A stretch of DNA of 64,000 nt, from assembly GCF_017312405.1 (NCBI RefSeq), contig NZ_BLTG01000096.1, positions 255 to 64,254 of the forward strand. Direction: 5' to 3'. The stretch's first letter is position 1; every line of letters starts with the position of its first letter. This DNA is from Mycobacterium sp. PO1. Lineage in GTDB: Bacteria > Actinomycetota > Actinomycetes > Mycobacteriales > Mycobacteriaceae. The position numbers were made by a program, and so were the translations under genes. This document shows positions 16,918-25,262 of the stretch, piece by piece. Under the pieces are notes generated by a model. That model was not told the origin of the DNA. It ran no database searches and saw nothing but the letters and a program-made list of their open reading frames with translations.

Positions 16918-17331
16918 ATGGCAGTGCCGTCCCGCGGGCCCTCCGGGCCGCCGCTGCGGATTCTGGTCTACAGCGACAACCCGCGAATCCGGGAGCAGGT
17001 TCGCCTCGCACTCGGCAAACGCATACACCCTGAACTGCCTGAGCTGACCTATCTCGACGTCGCCACCGGCCCGATGGTGGTTCGGCACATGGACGCCGGC
17101 GGCATCGACCTCGCCATCCTGGACGGGGAGGCCACCCCGGTCGGCGGCATGGGCATCGCCAAGCAACTCAAGGACGAGCTTGCCGACTGCCCGCCCGTGC
17201 TGGTGCTGACGGGCCGGCCCGACGACGCCTGGCTGGCCCGGTGGTCGCGCGCAGAAGCAGCCGTCCCGCACCCCATCGACCCGATCCGGTTGGGTGACGC
17301 GGTGGCGGCGCTTCTGCGGACCGCGGCCTGA
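16918..17331 (+). CDS. Atypical response-regulator receiver protein (Rv3143-like)
   Basis: This 137-residue stand-alone receiver domain has no output domain. The acidic residue after strand 1 (Asp20), the phospho-acceptor-like Asp69 in LAILDGE and Thr98 in VLVLTG are present. The usual strand-5 Lys is replaced by His118 (AVPHPIDP), so normal phosphorylation switching is doubtful. It lies directly before nuoA, as Rv3143 lies close to nuoA in M. tuberculosis. No histidine kinase gene is nearby. Confidence 0.82.
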   Translation: MAVPSRGPSGPPLRILVYSDNPRIREQVRLALGKRIHPELPELTYLDVATGPMVVRHMDAGGIDLAILDGEATPVGGMGIAKQLKDELADCPPVLVLTGRPDDAWLARWSRAEAAVPHPIDPIRLGDAVAALLRTAA

Positions 17332-17352
17332 CCGCAAACCGCGACTCGACCG

Positions 17353-17445
17353 CGCGTGGAACAGGCAACCCAGCCGCGCGCAGACAGAGGTGCGCCCGGG
17401 CGTGGAACATGCGGCCCAGCCGGGCGTCGAACACGCCGCCCAGCC
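17353..17445 (+). repeat. Imperfect 24-base repeats before the nuo operon
   Basis: Two adjacent 24-base units (GGCGTGGAACATGCGGCCCA-like at 398-421 and 422-445 of this kilobase) and a diverged third at 17353-17375 share the core CGTGGAACANGC(G/A)(A/G)CCCAGCC. They lie in the 301-base gap after the receiver gene. Frames through them are open but look like repeat artefacts. Confidence 0.7.
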
Positions 17446-17632
17446 GCGCCGAATTCGGGACCTGCCCGCGCGCTGAACATGAAAGTGACTGGCCCACTTA
17501 CCTATTCGAGGCAAGGAGGCATCGCCGGAGGGCGCCAATAGCGATACTAACCAAAATGAGTGGCAGGCATCCGAAACAGGGCTACGCTGTGGGCTAGCTC
17601 ACATCGACAGCCCCGAGGAGCGCCTGCGCAGT
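17446..17632 (+). promoter_or_regulatory. Probable nuo operon promoter and leader
   Basis: The last 187 bases before nuoA turn distinctly less GC-rich around 17535-17560 (GCGATACTAACCAAAATGAG), where a -10-like ATACTA is visible. GAGGAG at 17614-17619 is the ribosome binding site for nuoA. No operator is evident. The promoter assignment is inferred from composition and position only. Confidence 0.4.
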
Positions 17633-18034
17633 ATGAGCCTGTACACGCCGATACTGGTGCTTGGTGCGATAGCCGCTGTCTTCGCCGTGGGGTCGGTAGG
17701 CATTGCCCTGCTCATCGGACCCAAGCGGTACAACCGCGCGAAGCTCGAGGCTTACGAGTGCGGCATCGAGCCGATGGCCACGTCCTCGCCTGCGGCGGCC
17801 GGGCAACTGCGGAGCGGCGCCGGCGGAGCGACCCAGCAGAAGATGCCGATCAAGTACTACCTGACCGCGATGTTGTTCATCATTTTCGACATCGAGATCG
17901 TGTTCCTCTACCCGTGGGCGGTGGCGTTCGACGATCTGGGCGCCTTCGGCGTCGTCGCGGTGGGCCTGTTTCTGTTCAACGTCTCGGTGGCGTACGCCTA
18001 CGAGTGGCGGCGCGGAGGGCTGGTATGGGACTAG
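17633..18034 (+). CDS. nuoA: NADH-quinone oxidoreductase subunit A
   Basis: This 133-residue membrane protein has three transmembrane helices. It carries the subunit A motif YECGIEPM in the first loop and KYYLTAMLFIIFDIEIVFLYPWA in helix 2, whose acidic residues lie at the quinone/proton channel. A Ser/Ala/Gly-rich insertion (residues 50-68) lengthens the loop. First gene of the 14-gene complex I operon, which oxidises NADH, reduces menaquinone and pumps protons. It overlaps nuoB by 10 bases. Confidence 0.96.
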   Translation: MSLYTPILVLGAIAAVFAVGSVGIALLIGPKRYNRAKLEAYECGIEPMATSSPAAAGQLRSGAGGATQQKMPIKYYLTAMLFIIFDIEIVFLYPWAVAFDDLGAFGVVAVGLFLFNVSVAYAYEWRRGGLVWD

Positions 18035-18579
18035 AGGAACAACTGCCCGGCGGCATCCTGCTGTCGACCGTGGAGAAGGTCGCCGGATACGTGCGCAAAG
18101 GGTCGCTGTGGCCGGCGACGTTCGGCCTGGCTTGCTGCGCAATCGAGATGATGGCCACCGCCGGGCCGCGCTTCGACATCTCCCGGTTCGGCATGGAACG
18201 CTTCTCGGCGACGCCGAGGCAGGCCGATCTGATGATCGTGGCCGGGCGGGTCAGCCAGAAGATGGCGCCGGTGCTGCGCCAGATCTACGACCAGATGGCC
18301 GAGCCCAAATGGGTGCTGGCCATGGGGGTCTGCGCATCCTCGGGTGGGATGTTCAACAACTACGCGGTCGTCCAGGGCGTCGACCATGTGGTTCCGGTCG
18401 ACATCTACCTTCCCGGGTGCCCACCGCGGCCGGAGATGCTGCTGCACGCCATTCTGAAACTCCACGACAAGATCCAGCAGATGCCGCTGGGCGTCAATCG
18501 CGAGGAGGCGATCCGGGAAGCCGAGCAGGCCGCGCTGGCGATACCGCCGACCATCGAGCTGAAGGGGCTGCTCAGGTGA
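18025..18579 (+). CDS. nuoB: NADH-quinone oxidoreductase subunit B
   Basis: This 184-residue peripheral-arm subunit holds the last iron-sulfur cluster, N2, which passes electrons to quinone. All four ligands are visible: the adjacent Cys37-Cys38 in GLACCAIEM, Cys103 in GVCASSGG and Cys132 in PGCPPRPE. ATG 18025 lies inside the end of nuoA. Confidence 0.97.
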   Translation: MGLEEQLPGGILLSTVEKVAGYVRKGSLWPATFGLACCAIEMMATAGPRFDISRFGMERFSATPRQADLMIVAGRVSQKMAPVLRQIYDQMAEPKWVLAMGVCASSGGMFNNYAVVQGVDHVVPVDIYLPGCPPRPEMLLHAILKLHDKIQQMPLGVNREEAIREAEQAALAIPPTIELKGLLR

Positions 18580-19262
18580 GCGGCGAGGACAGCGGTGAAA
18601 CCCGGCCGGAGGTCATCGGCGTGCGCCGCGGCATGTTCGGGGCCCGAGGAAGCGGCGACACGTCGGGTTATGGACGTCTGGTGCGACCGGTGGCCCTGCC
18701 CGGCGGCTCACCGCGTCCCTACGGGGGCTACTTCGACGACGTCGTCGACACACTGGGCGCTGCGCTGGAGGCGACGGTGCCGCTCTCCGATGCCGTCGAG
18801 CGGGTGGTGGTCCACCGCGACCAGCTGACTTTGGAGATCCGCCGCGAGCACCTCGTCACGGTGGCCCAGCAGCTTCGCGACCATCCCGATCTGCGATTCG
18901 AGCTGTGCCTGGGTGTCAGCGGTGTGCACTACCCCGACGACGAGGGACGTGAGCTGCACGCCGTCTACCCGTTGCGCTCCATCACGCACAACCGCCGGAT
19001 CTGCCTCGAGGTGACGGCACCCGACTCCGACCCGCACATCCCGTCGCTGTACGGGGTGTATCCGACCACCGACTGGCACGAACGCGAAACCTATGACTTC
19101 TTCGGCGTCATCTTCGACGGCCATCCCTCTTTGACGCGCATCGAGATGCCCGACGACTGGGTGGGACACCCCCAACGCAAGGACTACCCGCTGGGCGGCA
19201 TACCGGTGGAGTACCACGGAGCCGAGATTCCTCCGCCCGACGAGCGGAGGGCTTACAACTGA
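18576..19262 (+). CDS. nuoC: NADH-quinone oxidoreductase subunit C
   Basis: This 228-residue peripheral-arm subunit has the 30-kDa signature (GVYPTTDWHERETYDFFGV, then HPSLTRIEMPDDW and HPQRKDYPLGG). GTG 18576 overlaps the nuoB stop as GTGA. It binds beside NuoD and NuoB at the quinone-site interface and carries no cofactor. The N-terminal 40 residues are low in complexity and Gly-rich. Confidence 0.96.
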   Translation: MSGEDSGETRPEVIGVRRGMFGARGSGDTSGYGRLVRPVALPGGSPRPYGGYFDDVVDTLGAALEATVPLSDAVERVVVHRDQLTLEIRREHLVTVAQQLRDHPDLRFELCLGVSGVHYPDDEGRELHAVYPLRSITHNRRICLEVTAPDSDPHIPSLYGVYPTTDWHERETYDFFGVIFDGHPSLTRIEMPDDWVGHPQRKDYPLGGIPVEYHGAEIPPPDERRAYN

Positions 19263-20590
19263 TGACCACATCGAAGAACCCACCCGAGCGGGTGGTCGTC
19301 GTCGGCGGTCAAGATTGGGATCAGGTCGTCACCGCGGCGAGGCAGAACGCCGGGGAGCACGCCGGCGAGCGTCTGGTCGTGAACATGGGCCCCCAGCATC
19401 CGTCCACACACGGCGTGCTGCGCCTGATCCTGGAGATCGAGGGCGAGACGATCGTCGAGGCACGTTGCGGGATCGGGTATCTGCACACCGGCATCGAGAA
19501 GAACCTGGAGTACCGCACCTGGACGCAGGGCGTGACGTTCGTGACCCGAATGGACTATCTGTCACCGTTTTTCAACGAGACCGCCTACTGCCTGGGGGTG
19601 GAGGCGCTGCTGGGCATCACCGACGCGATCCCGGAGCGCGCTTCGGTGATCCGCGTGATGTTGATGGAGCTCAACCGGATCTCCAGCCACCTGGTGGCAC
19701 TGGCCACCGGCGGCATGGAGTTGGGGGCCATGACCGCGATGTTCCTCGGGTTCCGCGAACGCGAGCTCGTCCTGTCGATCTTCGAGACGATCACCGGGCT
19801 GCGGATGAACCACGCCTACATCCGTCCCGGTGGGGTGGCAGTCGATCTTCCGGTCGAGGCGCTGCCGCAGCTGCACGAACTGATGGACCTGCTGCCCAGA
19901 CGCCTGCGCGATCTCGAGGACCTACTCAACGAGAACTACATCTGGAAGGCCCGTACCCAGGGTGTCGGCTACCTCGACCTGACCGGCTGCATGGCGCTGG
20001 GGGTGACCGGCCCGGTGCTGCGATCCACCGGACTGCCCCACGACCTGCGTAAGTCACAACCCTATTGTGGTTACGAGACATACGATTTCGACGTCATCAC
20101 CGATGACCGCTGCGACGCCTACGGGCGGTACCTGATCCGGGTCAAGGAGATGCGCGAGTCGTTACGCATCGTCGAGCAGTGCATTCAGCGACTCGAACAG
20201 AGCAGCGGTGCACCCGTGATGATCACCGACAAGAAGCTCGCGTGGCCCGCCGACCTCAAACTCGGACCGGACGGGTTGGGCAACTCCGCCGAGCACATCG
20301 CCAAGATCATGGGTCACTCGATGGAGGGGCTGATCCACCATTTCAAGATCGTCACCGAGGGAATACGGGTGCCGGCGGGTCAGGTCTACGTCGCGGTGGA
20401 ATCGCCGCGCGGGGAACTCGGTGTCCACATGGTTTCCGATGGCGGCACCCGACCGTACCGGGTGCACTACCGGGATCCCTCGTTCACCAATCTCCAGGCG
20501 GTGGCGGCGATGTGCGAGGGCGGACTCGTTGCCGACGCGATTTCGGCGGTGGCGTCGATCGACCCGGTTATGGGCGGGGTGGACAGGTGA
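19262..20590 (+). CDS. nuoD: NADH-quinone oxidoreductase subunit D
   Basis: This 442-residue 49-kDa subunit forms the quinone pocket with NuoB. The motif MGPQHPSTHGVLRL (His-rich loop), RISSHLVALATGGMELGAMT and the C-terminal SFTNLQAVAAMCEGG and DPVMGGVDR are all present. Its ATG shares one base with the nuoC stop (TGATG). At its own end the stop again shares a base with an ATG, which begins a tiny ORF leading towards nuoE. Confidence 0.97.
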   Translation: MTTSKNPPERVVVVGGQDWDQVVTAARQNAGEHAGERLVVNMGPQHPSTHGVLRLILEIEGETIVEARCGIGYLHTGIEKNLEYRTWTQGVTFVTRMDYLSPFFNETAYCLGVEALLGITDAIPERASVIRVMLMELNRISSHLVALATGGMELGAMTAMFLGFRERELVLSIFETITGLRMNHAYIRPGGVAVDLPVEALPQLHELMDLLPRRLRDLEDLLNENYIWKARTQGVGYLDLTGCMALGVTGPVLRSTGLPHDLRKSQPYCGYETYDFDVITDDRCDAYGRYLIRVKEMRESLRIVEQCIQRLEQSSGAPVMITDKKLAWPADLKLGPDGLGNSAEHIAKIMGHSMEGLIHHFKIVTEGIRVPAGQVYVAVESPRGELGVHMVSDGGTRPYRVHYRDPSFTNLQAVAAMCEGGLVADAISAVASIDPVMGGVDR

Positions 20591-20637
20591 TGAGCGCTTG
20601 CGCCGCGACGAGCCCTCGGGCGAGGAGCCAACGATGA
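20590..20637 (+). CDS. 15-residue mini-ORF between nuoD and nuoE (MSACA type)
   Basis: The reading frame M-S-A-C-A-A-T-S-P-R-A-R-S-Q-R starts on the A of the nuoD stop (TGATG) and stops as ATGA on the next start. Its first 15 bases are the same as those of the mini-ORFs before nuoL at 28196-28397. GAGGAG inside it (20621-20626) is well placed for the next start. It probably serves translational coupling rather than making a useful peptide; translation is not proven. Confidence 0.5.
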   Translation: MSACAATSPRARSQR

Positions 20638-20654
20638 AGAACAGACAACCATGA
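20634..20654 (+). CDS. 6-residue mini-ORF overlapping the nuoE start
   Basis: The frame M-K-N-R-Q-P begins in the stop of the preceding mini-ORF (ATGA) and ends with its TGA inside the nuoE start region (ATG 20651, again ATGA). It completes an unbroken stop-start chain from nuoD to nuoE. Too short to be more than a coupling device. Confidence 0.45.
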   Translation: MKNRQP

Positions 20655-21526
20655 CTATCTTTCTCGAACTCGGCCAGCAGCCTGACGAGCCCGGCCCGCC
20701 GATCCACGGCCCCGCCCGCTATCCGGACGAGGTGACCACTCGGCTACGCGCAGATGCGGCGACCGTGATCGGCCGCTACCCCCATCCACGCTCGGCCCTG
20801 CTGCCGTTGCTGCATCTGGTGCAGGCCGAAGACGGCTGTCTGACCCCGGCCGGAATCGCCTTCTGCGCCGCCGAACTGGGGCTGACCGACGCCGAGGTCA
20901 CCGCGGTGGCGACGTTCTACTCGATGTACCGGCGCACCCCCACCGGCGACTACCTGGTCGGGGTGTGCACCAACACGTTGTGCGCCATCATGGGTGGTGA
21001 CGCGATCCTGGAGACGCTCACCGACCACCTCGGCGTCCGCCCAGGCGAGACCACCGACGACGGCGTCGTCACCCTCGAGCACGTCGAGTGCAACGCGGCG
21101 TGCGACTACGCACCCGTGGTGATGGTCAACTGGGAGTTCTTCGACAACCAGACCCCGTCGTCCGCCCGTGACCTCGTCGACGCCCTGCGCTCGGGCCACC
21201 CGCCCGCACCCTCGCGCAGCCCAGCACTGTGCACGTTCCGCGAAACCGCGAGAACTCTTGCGGGCCTGTCCCACTCCGGGAGTCCGGACACCGCGGCGCC
21301 CGCCGGCCCGGCCACCCTGGCCGGCCTGCGCTGCGCTCACGAACGCGGGATGGCTGCACCGCCGCCCGACCGGCCGGCGACCGACAGCGTGTCCGGCGAC
21401 CCCGGAAGTGATCAAGCCGAAGCCGCCGAAGCGGTGCGGGATCAGCCGGCGCCGGCGCCGTCCGCCGACGTGCCGGCCCGACCGGCCACGCCCGAGACCG
21501 ATCCGAAGGCGGCCGACTCGCAGTGA
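20651..21526 (+). CDS. nuoE: NADH-quinone oxidoreductase subunit E
   Basis: This 291-residue subunit carries the N1a [2Fe-2S] cluster. The thioredoxin-like core (residues 20-180) has ligands Cys106, Cys111 (GVCTNTLC), Cys147 and Cys151 (VECNAACDYAP). Beyond it is a Pro/Ala-rich tail of about 105 residues that is probably disordered; mycobacterial NuoE proteins are known to be longer than the E. coli one. Start ATG 20651 overlaps the mini-ORF stop. Confidence 0.95.
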   Translation: MTIFLELGQQPDEPGPPIHGPARYPDEVTTRLRADAATVIGRYPHPRSALLPLLHLVQAEDGCLTPAGIAFCAAELGLTDAEVTAVATFYSMYRRTPTGDYLVGVCTNTLCAIMGGDAILETLTDHLGVRPGETTDDGVVTLEHVECNAACDYAPVVMVNWEFFDNQTPSSARDLVDALRSGHPPAPSRSPALCTFRETARTLAGLSHSGSPDTAAPAGPATLAGLRCAHERGMAAPPPDRPATDSVSGDPGSDQAEAAEAVRDQPAPAPSADVPARPATPETDPKAADSQ

Positions 21527-22881
21527 CTGCACACACCCCCCTGACGCCCGTGCTGAGCCGGTTCTGGGATGACCCCGAGCCGTGGTCGTTGCAGACCTAT
21601 CTGCGCCACGGCGGCTACCAGGCGCTGCAGCGCGCCATGGCGATGAGTCCCGACGACGTCATCACCACTGTCAAAGACGCGGGCCTGCGCGGCCGCGGCG
21701 GCGCAGGGTTTCCCACCGGCACCAAGTGGTCCTTCATCCCGCAGGTGCGCGGCCCGCGGACCGACCAGAAGGCCGCCGGCCAGGAGGACGCCGCCGCCAA
21801 GCCGCACTACCTGGTGATCAACGCCGACGAATCCGAACCCGGCACCTGCAAAGACATCCCGCTGATGTTGACCACCCCGCACTTCCTCATCGAGGGCGCC
21901 ATCATCGCGGCGTATGCCATCCGGGCACACCACGCGTTCATCTATCTGCGCGGCGAGGTGGTACCGGTACTGCGACGTCTGCAGGAGGCGGTGGCCGAGG
22001 CCTACGCCGCCGGTCACCTGGGCACCGATATCCACGGGTCGGGGTTCGACCTGGAACTCGTCGTGCACGCCGGTGCGGGGGCCTATATCTGCGGTGAGGA
22101 GACCGCGCTCCTGGACTCGCTCGAAGGGCGCCGCGGGCAACCTCGGCTACGGCCGCCGTTCCCCGCGGTGGCCGGCCTGTACGCCTGTCCGACGGTGGTC
22201 AACAATGTCGAATCCATCGCCAGCGTGCCGCCGATTCTGCTCCACGGTGTCGACTGGTTCCGGTCGATGGGCTCGGACAAATCACCCGGTTTCACGCTCT
22301 ATTCGCTGTCGGGGCACGTGACCAACCCCGGGCAGTACGAGGCGCCACTGGGTATCACGCTGCGCGAACTGCTCGACTACGCCGGCGGTGTGCGTGCCGG
22401 ACACCGGCTGAAGTTCTGGACCCCGGGCGGGTCGTCGACACCGCTGCTGACCGACGAACATCTCGACGTACCACTGGATTACGAGGGGATGGCCGGCGCT
22501 GGGTCGATGCTGGGCACCAAGGCGCTGCAGATCTTCGACGAGACCACGTGCGTGGTTCGCGCGGTGCGCCGCTGGACACAGTTCTACGCACACGAGTCCT
22601 GTGGCAAGTGCACCCCGTGCCGCGAAGGCACCTTCTGGTTGGCACAGATCTACCGGCGCCTCGAGGAAGGCGCCGGCACCGAAGCCGACCTGGACAAGCT
22701 CCTCGACATCTCCGACGCCATCCTGGGCAAATCTTTCTGCGCGCTCGGAGACGGTGCGGCCAGCCCGATCATCTCGTCGCTGAAGTATTTTCGCGCCGAG
22801 TACGAGACCCACCTCGACGGGGGTTGTCCCTTCGACCCGCACGCCTCCATGCTGTCCGCGCCGGAAGGGGTCGGGGTATGA
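21523..22881 (+). CDS. nuoF: NADH-quinone oxidoreductase subunit F (NADH and FMN binding)
   Basis: This 452-residue subunit is the NADH entry point of complex I. GRGGAGFPTGTKW is the FMN/NADH glycine loop, INADESEPGTCKD and EETALLDSLEG line the flavin site, and ESCGKCTPCREGT with a later SFCALGD supplies four Cys to the N3 [4Fe-4S] cluster. GTG 21523 overlaps the nuoE stop (GTGA). Confidence 0.97.
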   Translation: MTAHTPLTPVLSRFWDDPEPWSLQTYLRHGGYQALQRAMAMSPDDVITTVKDAGLRGRGGAGFPTGTKWSFIPQVRGPRTDQKAAGQEDAAAKPHYLVINADESEPGTCKDIPLMLTTPHFLIEGAIIAAYAIRAHHAFIYLRGEVVPVLRRLQEAVAEAYAAGHLGTDIHGSGFDLELVVHAGAGAYICGEETALLDSLEGRRGQPRLRPPFPAVAGLYACPTVVNNVESIASVPPILLHGVDWFRSMGSDKSPGFTLYSLSGHVTNPGQYEAPLGITLRELLDYAGGVRAGHRLKFWTPGGSSTPLLTDEHLDVPLDYEGMAGAGSMLGTKALQIFDETTCVVRAVRRWTQFYAHESCGKCTPCREGTFWLAQIYRRLEEGAGTEADLDKLLDISDAILGKSFCALGDGAASPIISSLKYFRAEYETHLDGGCPFDPHASMLSAPEGVGV

Positions 22882-25262
22882 CGCTCGCCGAACACAGCCA
22901 CGACGCACCGCCGGTCGAGATGGTGACGTTGACGATCGACGGCACCGAAGTAAGCGTGCCCAAGGGCACGTTGGTGATCCGGGCCGCCGAACTCATGGGA
23001 GTGCAGATACCGAGGTTCTGCGATCATCCGCTGCTCGAGCCGGTCGGCGCCTGCCGTCAGTGTCTGGTGGACGTCGAGGGCCAGCGAAAGCCGCTGGCCT
23101 CGTGCACCACCACCGTCGCCCCCGACATGGTGGTGCGCACCCAGTTCACGTCCGAGGCCGCCGACCGGGCGCAGCAGGGTGTGATGGAGCTGCTGCTGAT
23201 CAACCACCCCCTGGACTGTCCGGTGTGCGACAAAGGCGGTGAGTGCCCGCTGCAGAATCAGGCGATGTCCAACGGCCGCGCGGAAACCCGGTTCGAGGAC
23301 GTCAAACGGACGTTCCCGAAGCCGATCGCGGTCTCGTCACAGGTGCTGCTGGACCGCGAGCGCTGCGTGCTGTGCGCCCGATGCACCCGTTTCTCCGACC
23401 AGATCGCCGGGGACCGCTTCATCGACCTGCTCGAGCGCGGCGCGCAGCAACAGGTCGGTATCGCGCCCGGAGAGCCGTTCCAGTCGTACTTCTCGGGCAA
23501 CACCGTGCAGATCTGCCCGGTGGGCGCACTGACCGGGACCGCCTACCGGTTCCGGGCCCGGCCGTTCGACCTGGTGTCCAGCCCGAGTGTGTGCGAACAC
23601 TGTTCCTCGGGCTGTGCGCAGCGCACCGACCACCGGCGCGGCGCGGTGCTGCGCCGACTGGCCGGCGACGACCCCGAGGTCAACGAGGAGTGGAACTGCG
23701 ACAAGGGCCGATGGGCGTTCACCTACACCGGTGTGGGCGATCGCCTCACCACTCCACTGGTGCGCGACGGCGGCGAACTGCGGGCCGCCTCCTGGTCCGA
23801 GGCGCTCGGCGTCGCTGCCGCAGGTCTGGCGTCGGCACGGGGACGAACAGGCGTGCTCGTCGGCGGCAGAACCACCGTCGAGGACGCCTACGCGTACGCC
23901 AAATTCAGCCGCATCGTGCTGAACAGCAACGATATCGACTTCCGAGCGCGACCGCACAGCCACGAGGAGGCCGAGTTCCTGGCCCACCATGTCGCCGGGT
24001 CGCCGATGACGGTCACCTACTCCGACGTGGAGAAGGCCCCCGCCGTGCTCCTCGCCGGGTTCGAACCGGAAGAGGAGTCACCGATCGTGTTCCTGCGGCT
24101 GCGGAAAGCCGTGCGGCGCAATGCTCTCCGGGTCTTGTCGATCGCCCCGTTCGCGTCCCGGGGTCTCGAGAAGCTGGCCGGAACCTTGATCAGCGCACGT
24201 CCCGGCGAAGAGGCGGGCGCGTTGTCCGAGCTCGAGCGCGACGAGCTGCTCTCGATGCCCGGAGCGCTCATCCTGGTCGGTGAACGCCTCGCGACGTCGC
24301 CGGGCGCCCTGTCGGCGGCCGGCCGGCTCGCTGAGTCCACCGGCGCGCGACTGGCCTGGGTCCCGCGCCGCGCCGGGGAGCGCGGCGCACTGGAAGCCGG
24401 CGCGCTGCCGAACCTGTTGCCGGGGGGGCGACCTGTGGCCGATGAGCGAGCCCGCGCCGCCACAGCAGCGGCGTGGGGCGTGGACCGTCTGCCCGACACC
24501 GTGGGGCGCGACACCGAAGCCATTCTGGCCGCCGCCCGCGCCGGCGAACTTCAGGCACTGTTGGTCGGCGGTGTCGAACTCGCCGACCTACCCGATCCCG
24601 CGGCAGCGCTGGCCGCGGTCCAGGCCGCGCCGTTCGTCGTCAGCCTGGAGCTCCGGGAAAGCGACATCACGCAGCGCGCCGACGTGGTGTTCCCCGTCGC
24701 GCCGGCCGTGGAGAAGACCGGCTCGTACCTCAACTGGGAGGGCCGCCGGCGTCGCTTCGAGGCGGCACTGCGCACCAACGCGATCCCCGACTCGCGGGTG
24801 CTGAACTTCCTGGCCGACGAGGTCGGAGTCGACCTCGGACTGCCCACTGCCGACGCCGCCGACGCCGATCGGGCCCGCCTGGGTCTGTGGTCCGGGCAGC
24901 GGGTGGCGGCACCGCAGATCTCCCCCGAACCGGCTCGCCCGCGTGCGGGTCAGGTGGTGTTGGCCGGATGGCGGATGCTGCTCGATGCCGGTCGCCTGCA
25001 GGACGGTGAGCCGCACCTCGCGGGCACAGCCCGACCGGCTGTGGCACGACTGTCCGCCGCGACGGCCAGTGACGTGGGCGTCGCCGCCGGTGAGCCGGTG
25101 ACCGTCAGCACCGAACGTGGCGCGGTGACACTTCCCGTCGAGATCACCGACATGGTCGATGGGGTGGTGTGGCTGCCACTGAACTCCGCGGGCAGCGCCG
25201 TTCACGCCACCCTCGGGGTGACCGTCGGCCAACCGGTGGCGATCGGCCGGGTGACGCAATGA
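22878..25262 (+). CDS. nuoG: NADH-quinone oxidoreductase subunit G
   Basis: This 794-residue iron-sulfur subunit is the largest of the peripheral arm. The N-terminal ferredoxin-like domain has Cys in FCDHPLLEPVGACRQCLVD and SCTT; then come CPVCDKGGECPLQNQ, the 4Fe-4S set CVLCARCTRF, and the molybdopterin-enzyme-like domain opening with CEHCSSGCAQRTDHR. The rest resembles formate dehydrogenase-type proteins without the metal-cofactor site. ATG 22878 overlaps the nuoF stop. Confidence 0.96.
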   Translation: MTLAEHSHDAPPVEMVTLTIDGTEVSVPKGTLVIRAAELMGVQIPRFCDHPLLEPVGACRQCLVDVEGQRKPLASCTTTVAPDMVVRTQFTSEAADRAQQGVMELLLINHPLDCPVCDKGGECPLQNQAMSNGRAETRFEDVKRTFPKPIAVSSQVLLDRERCVLCARCTRFSDQIAGDRFIDLLERGAQQQVGIAPGEPFQSYFSGNTVQICPVGALTGTAYRFRARPFDLVSSPSVCEHCSSGCAQRTDHRRGAVLRRLAGDDPEVNEEWNCDKGRWAFTYTGVGDRLTTPLVRDGGELRAASWSEALGVAAAGLASARGRTGVLVGGRTTVEDAYAYAKFSRIVLNSNDIDFRARPHSHEEAEFLAHHVAGSPMTVTYSDVEKAPAVLLAGFEPEEESPIVFLRLRKAVRRNALRVLSIAPFASRGLEKLAGTLISARPGEEAGALSELERDELLSMPGALILVGERLATSPGALSAAGRLAESTGARLAWVPRRAGERGALEAGALPNLLPGGRPVADERARAATAAAWGVDRLPDTVGRDTEAILAAARAGELQALLVGGVELADLPDPAAALAAVQAAPFVVSLELRESDITQRADVVFPVAPAVEKTGSYLNWEGRRRRFEAALRTNAIPDSRVLNFLADEVGVDLGLPTADAADADRARLGLWSGQRVAAPQISPEPARPRAGQVVLAGWRMLLDAGRLQDGEPHLAGTARPAVARLSAATASDVGVAAGEPVTVSTERGAVTLPVEITDMVDGVVWLPLNSAGSAVHATLGVTVGQPVAIGRVTQ

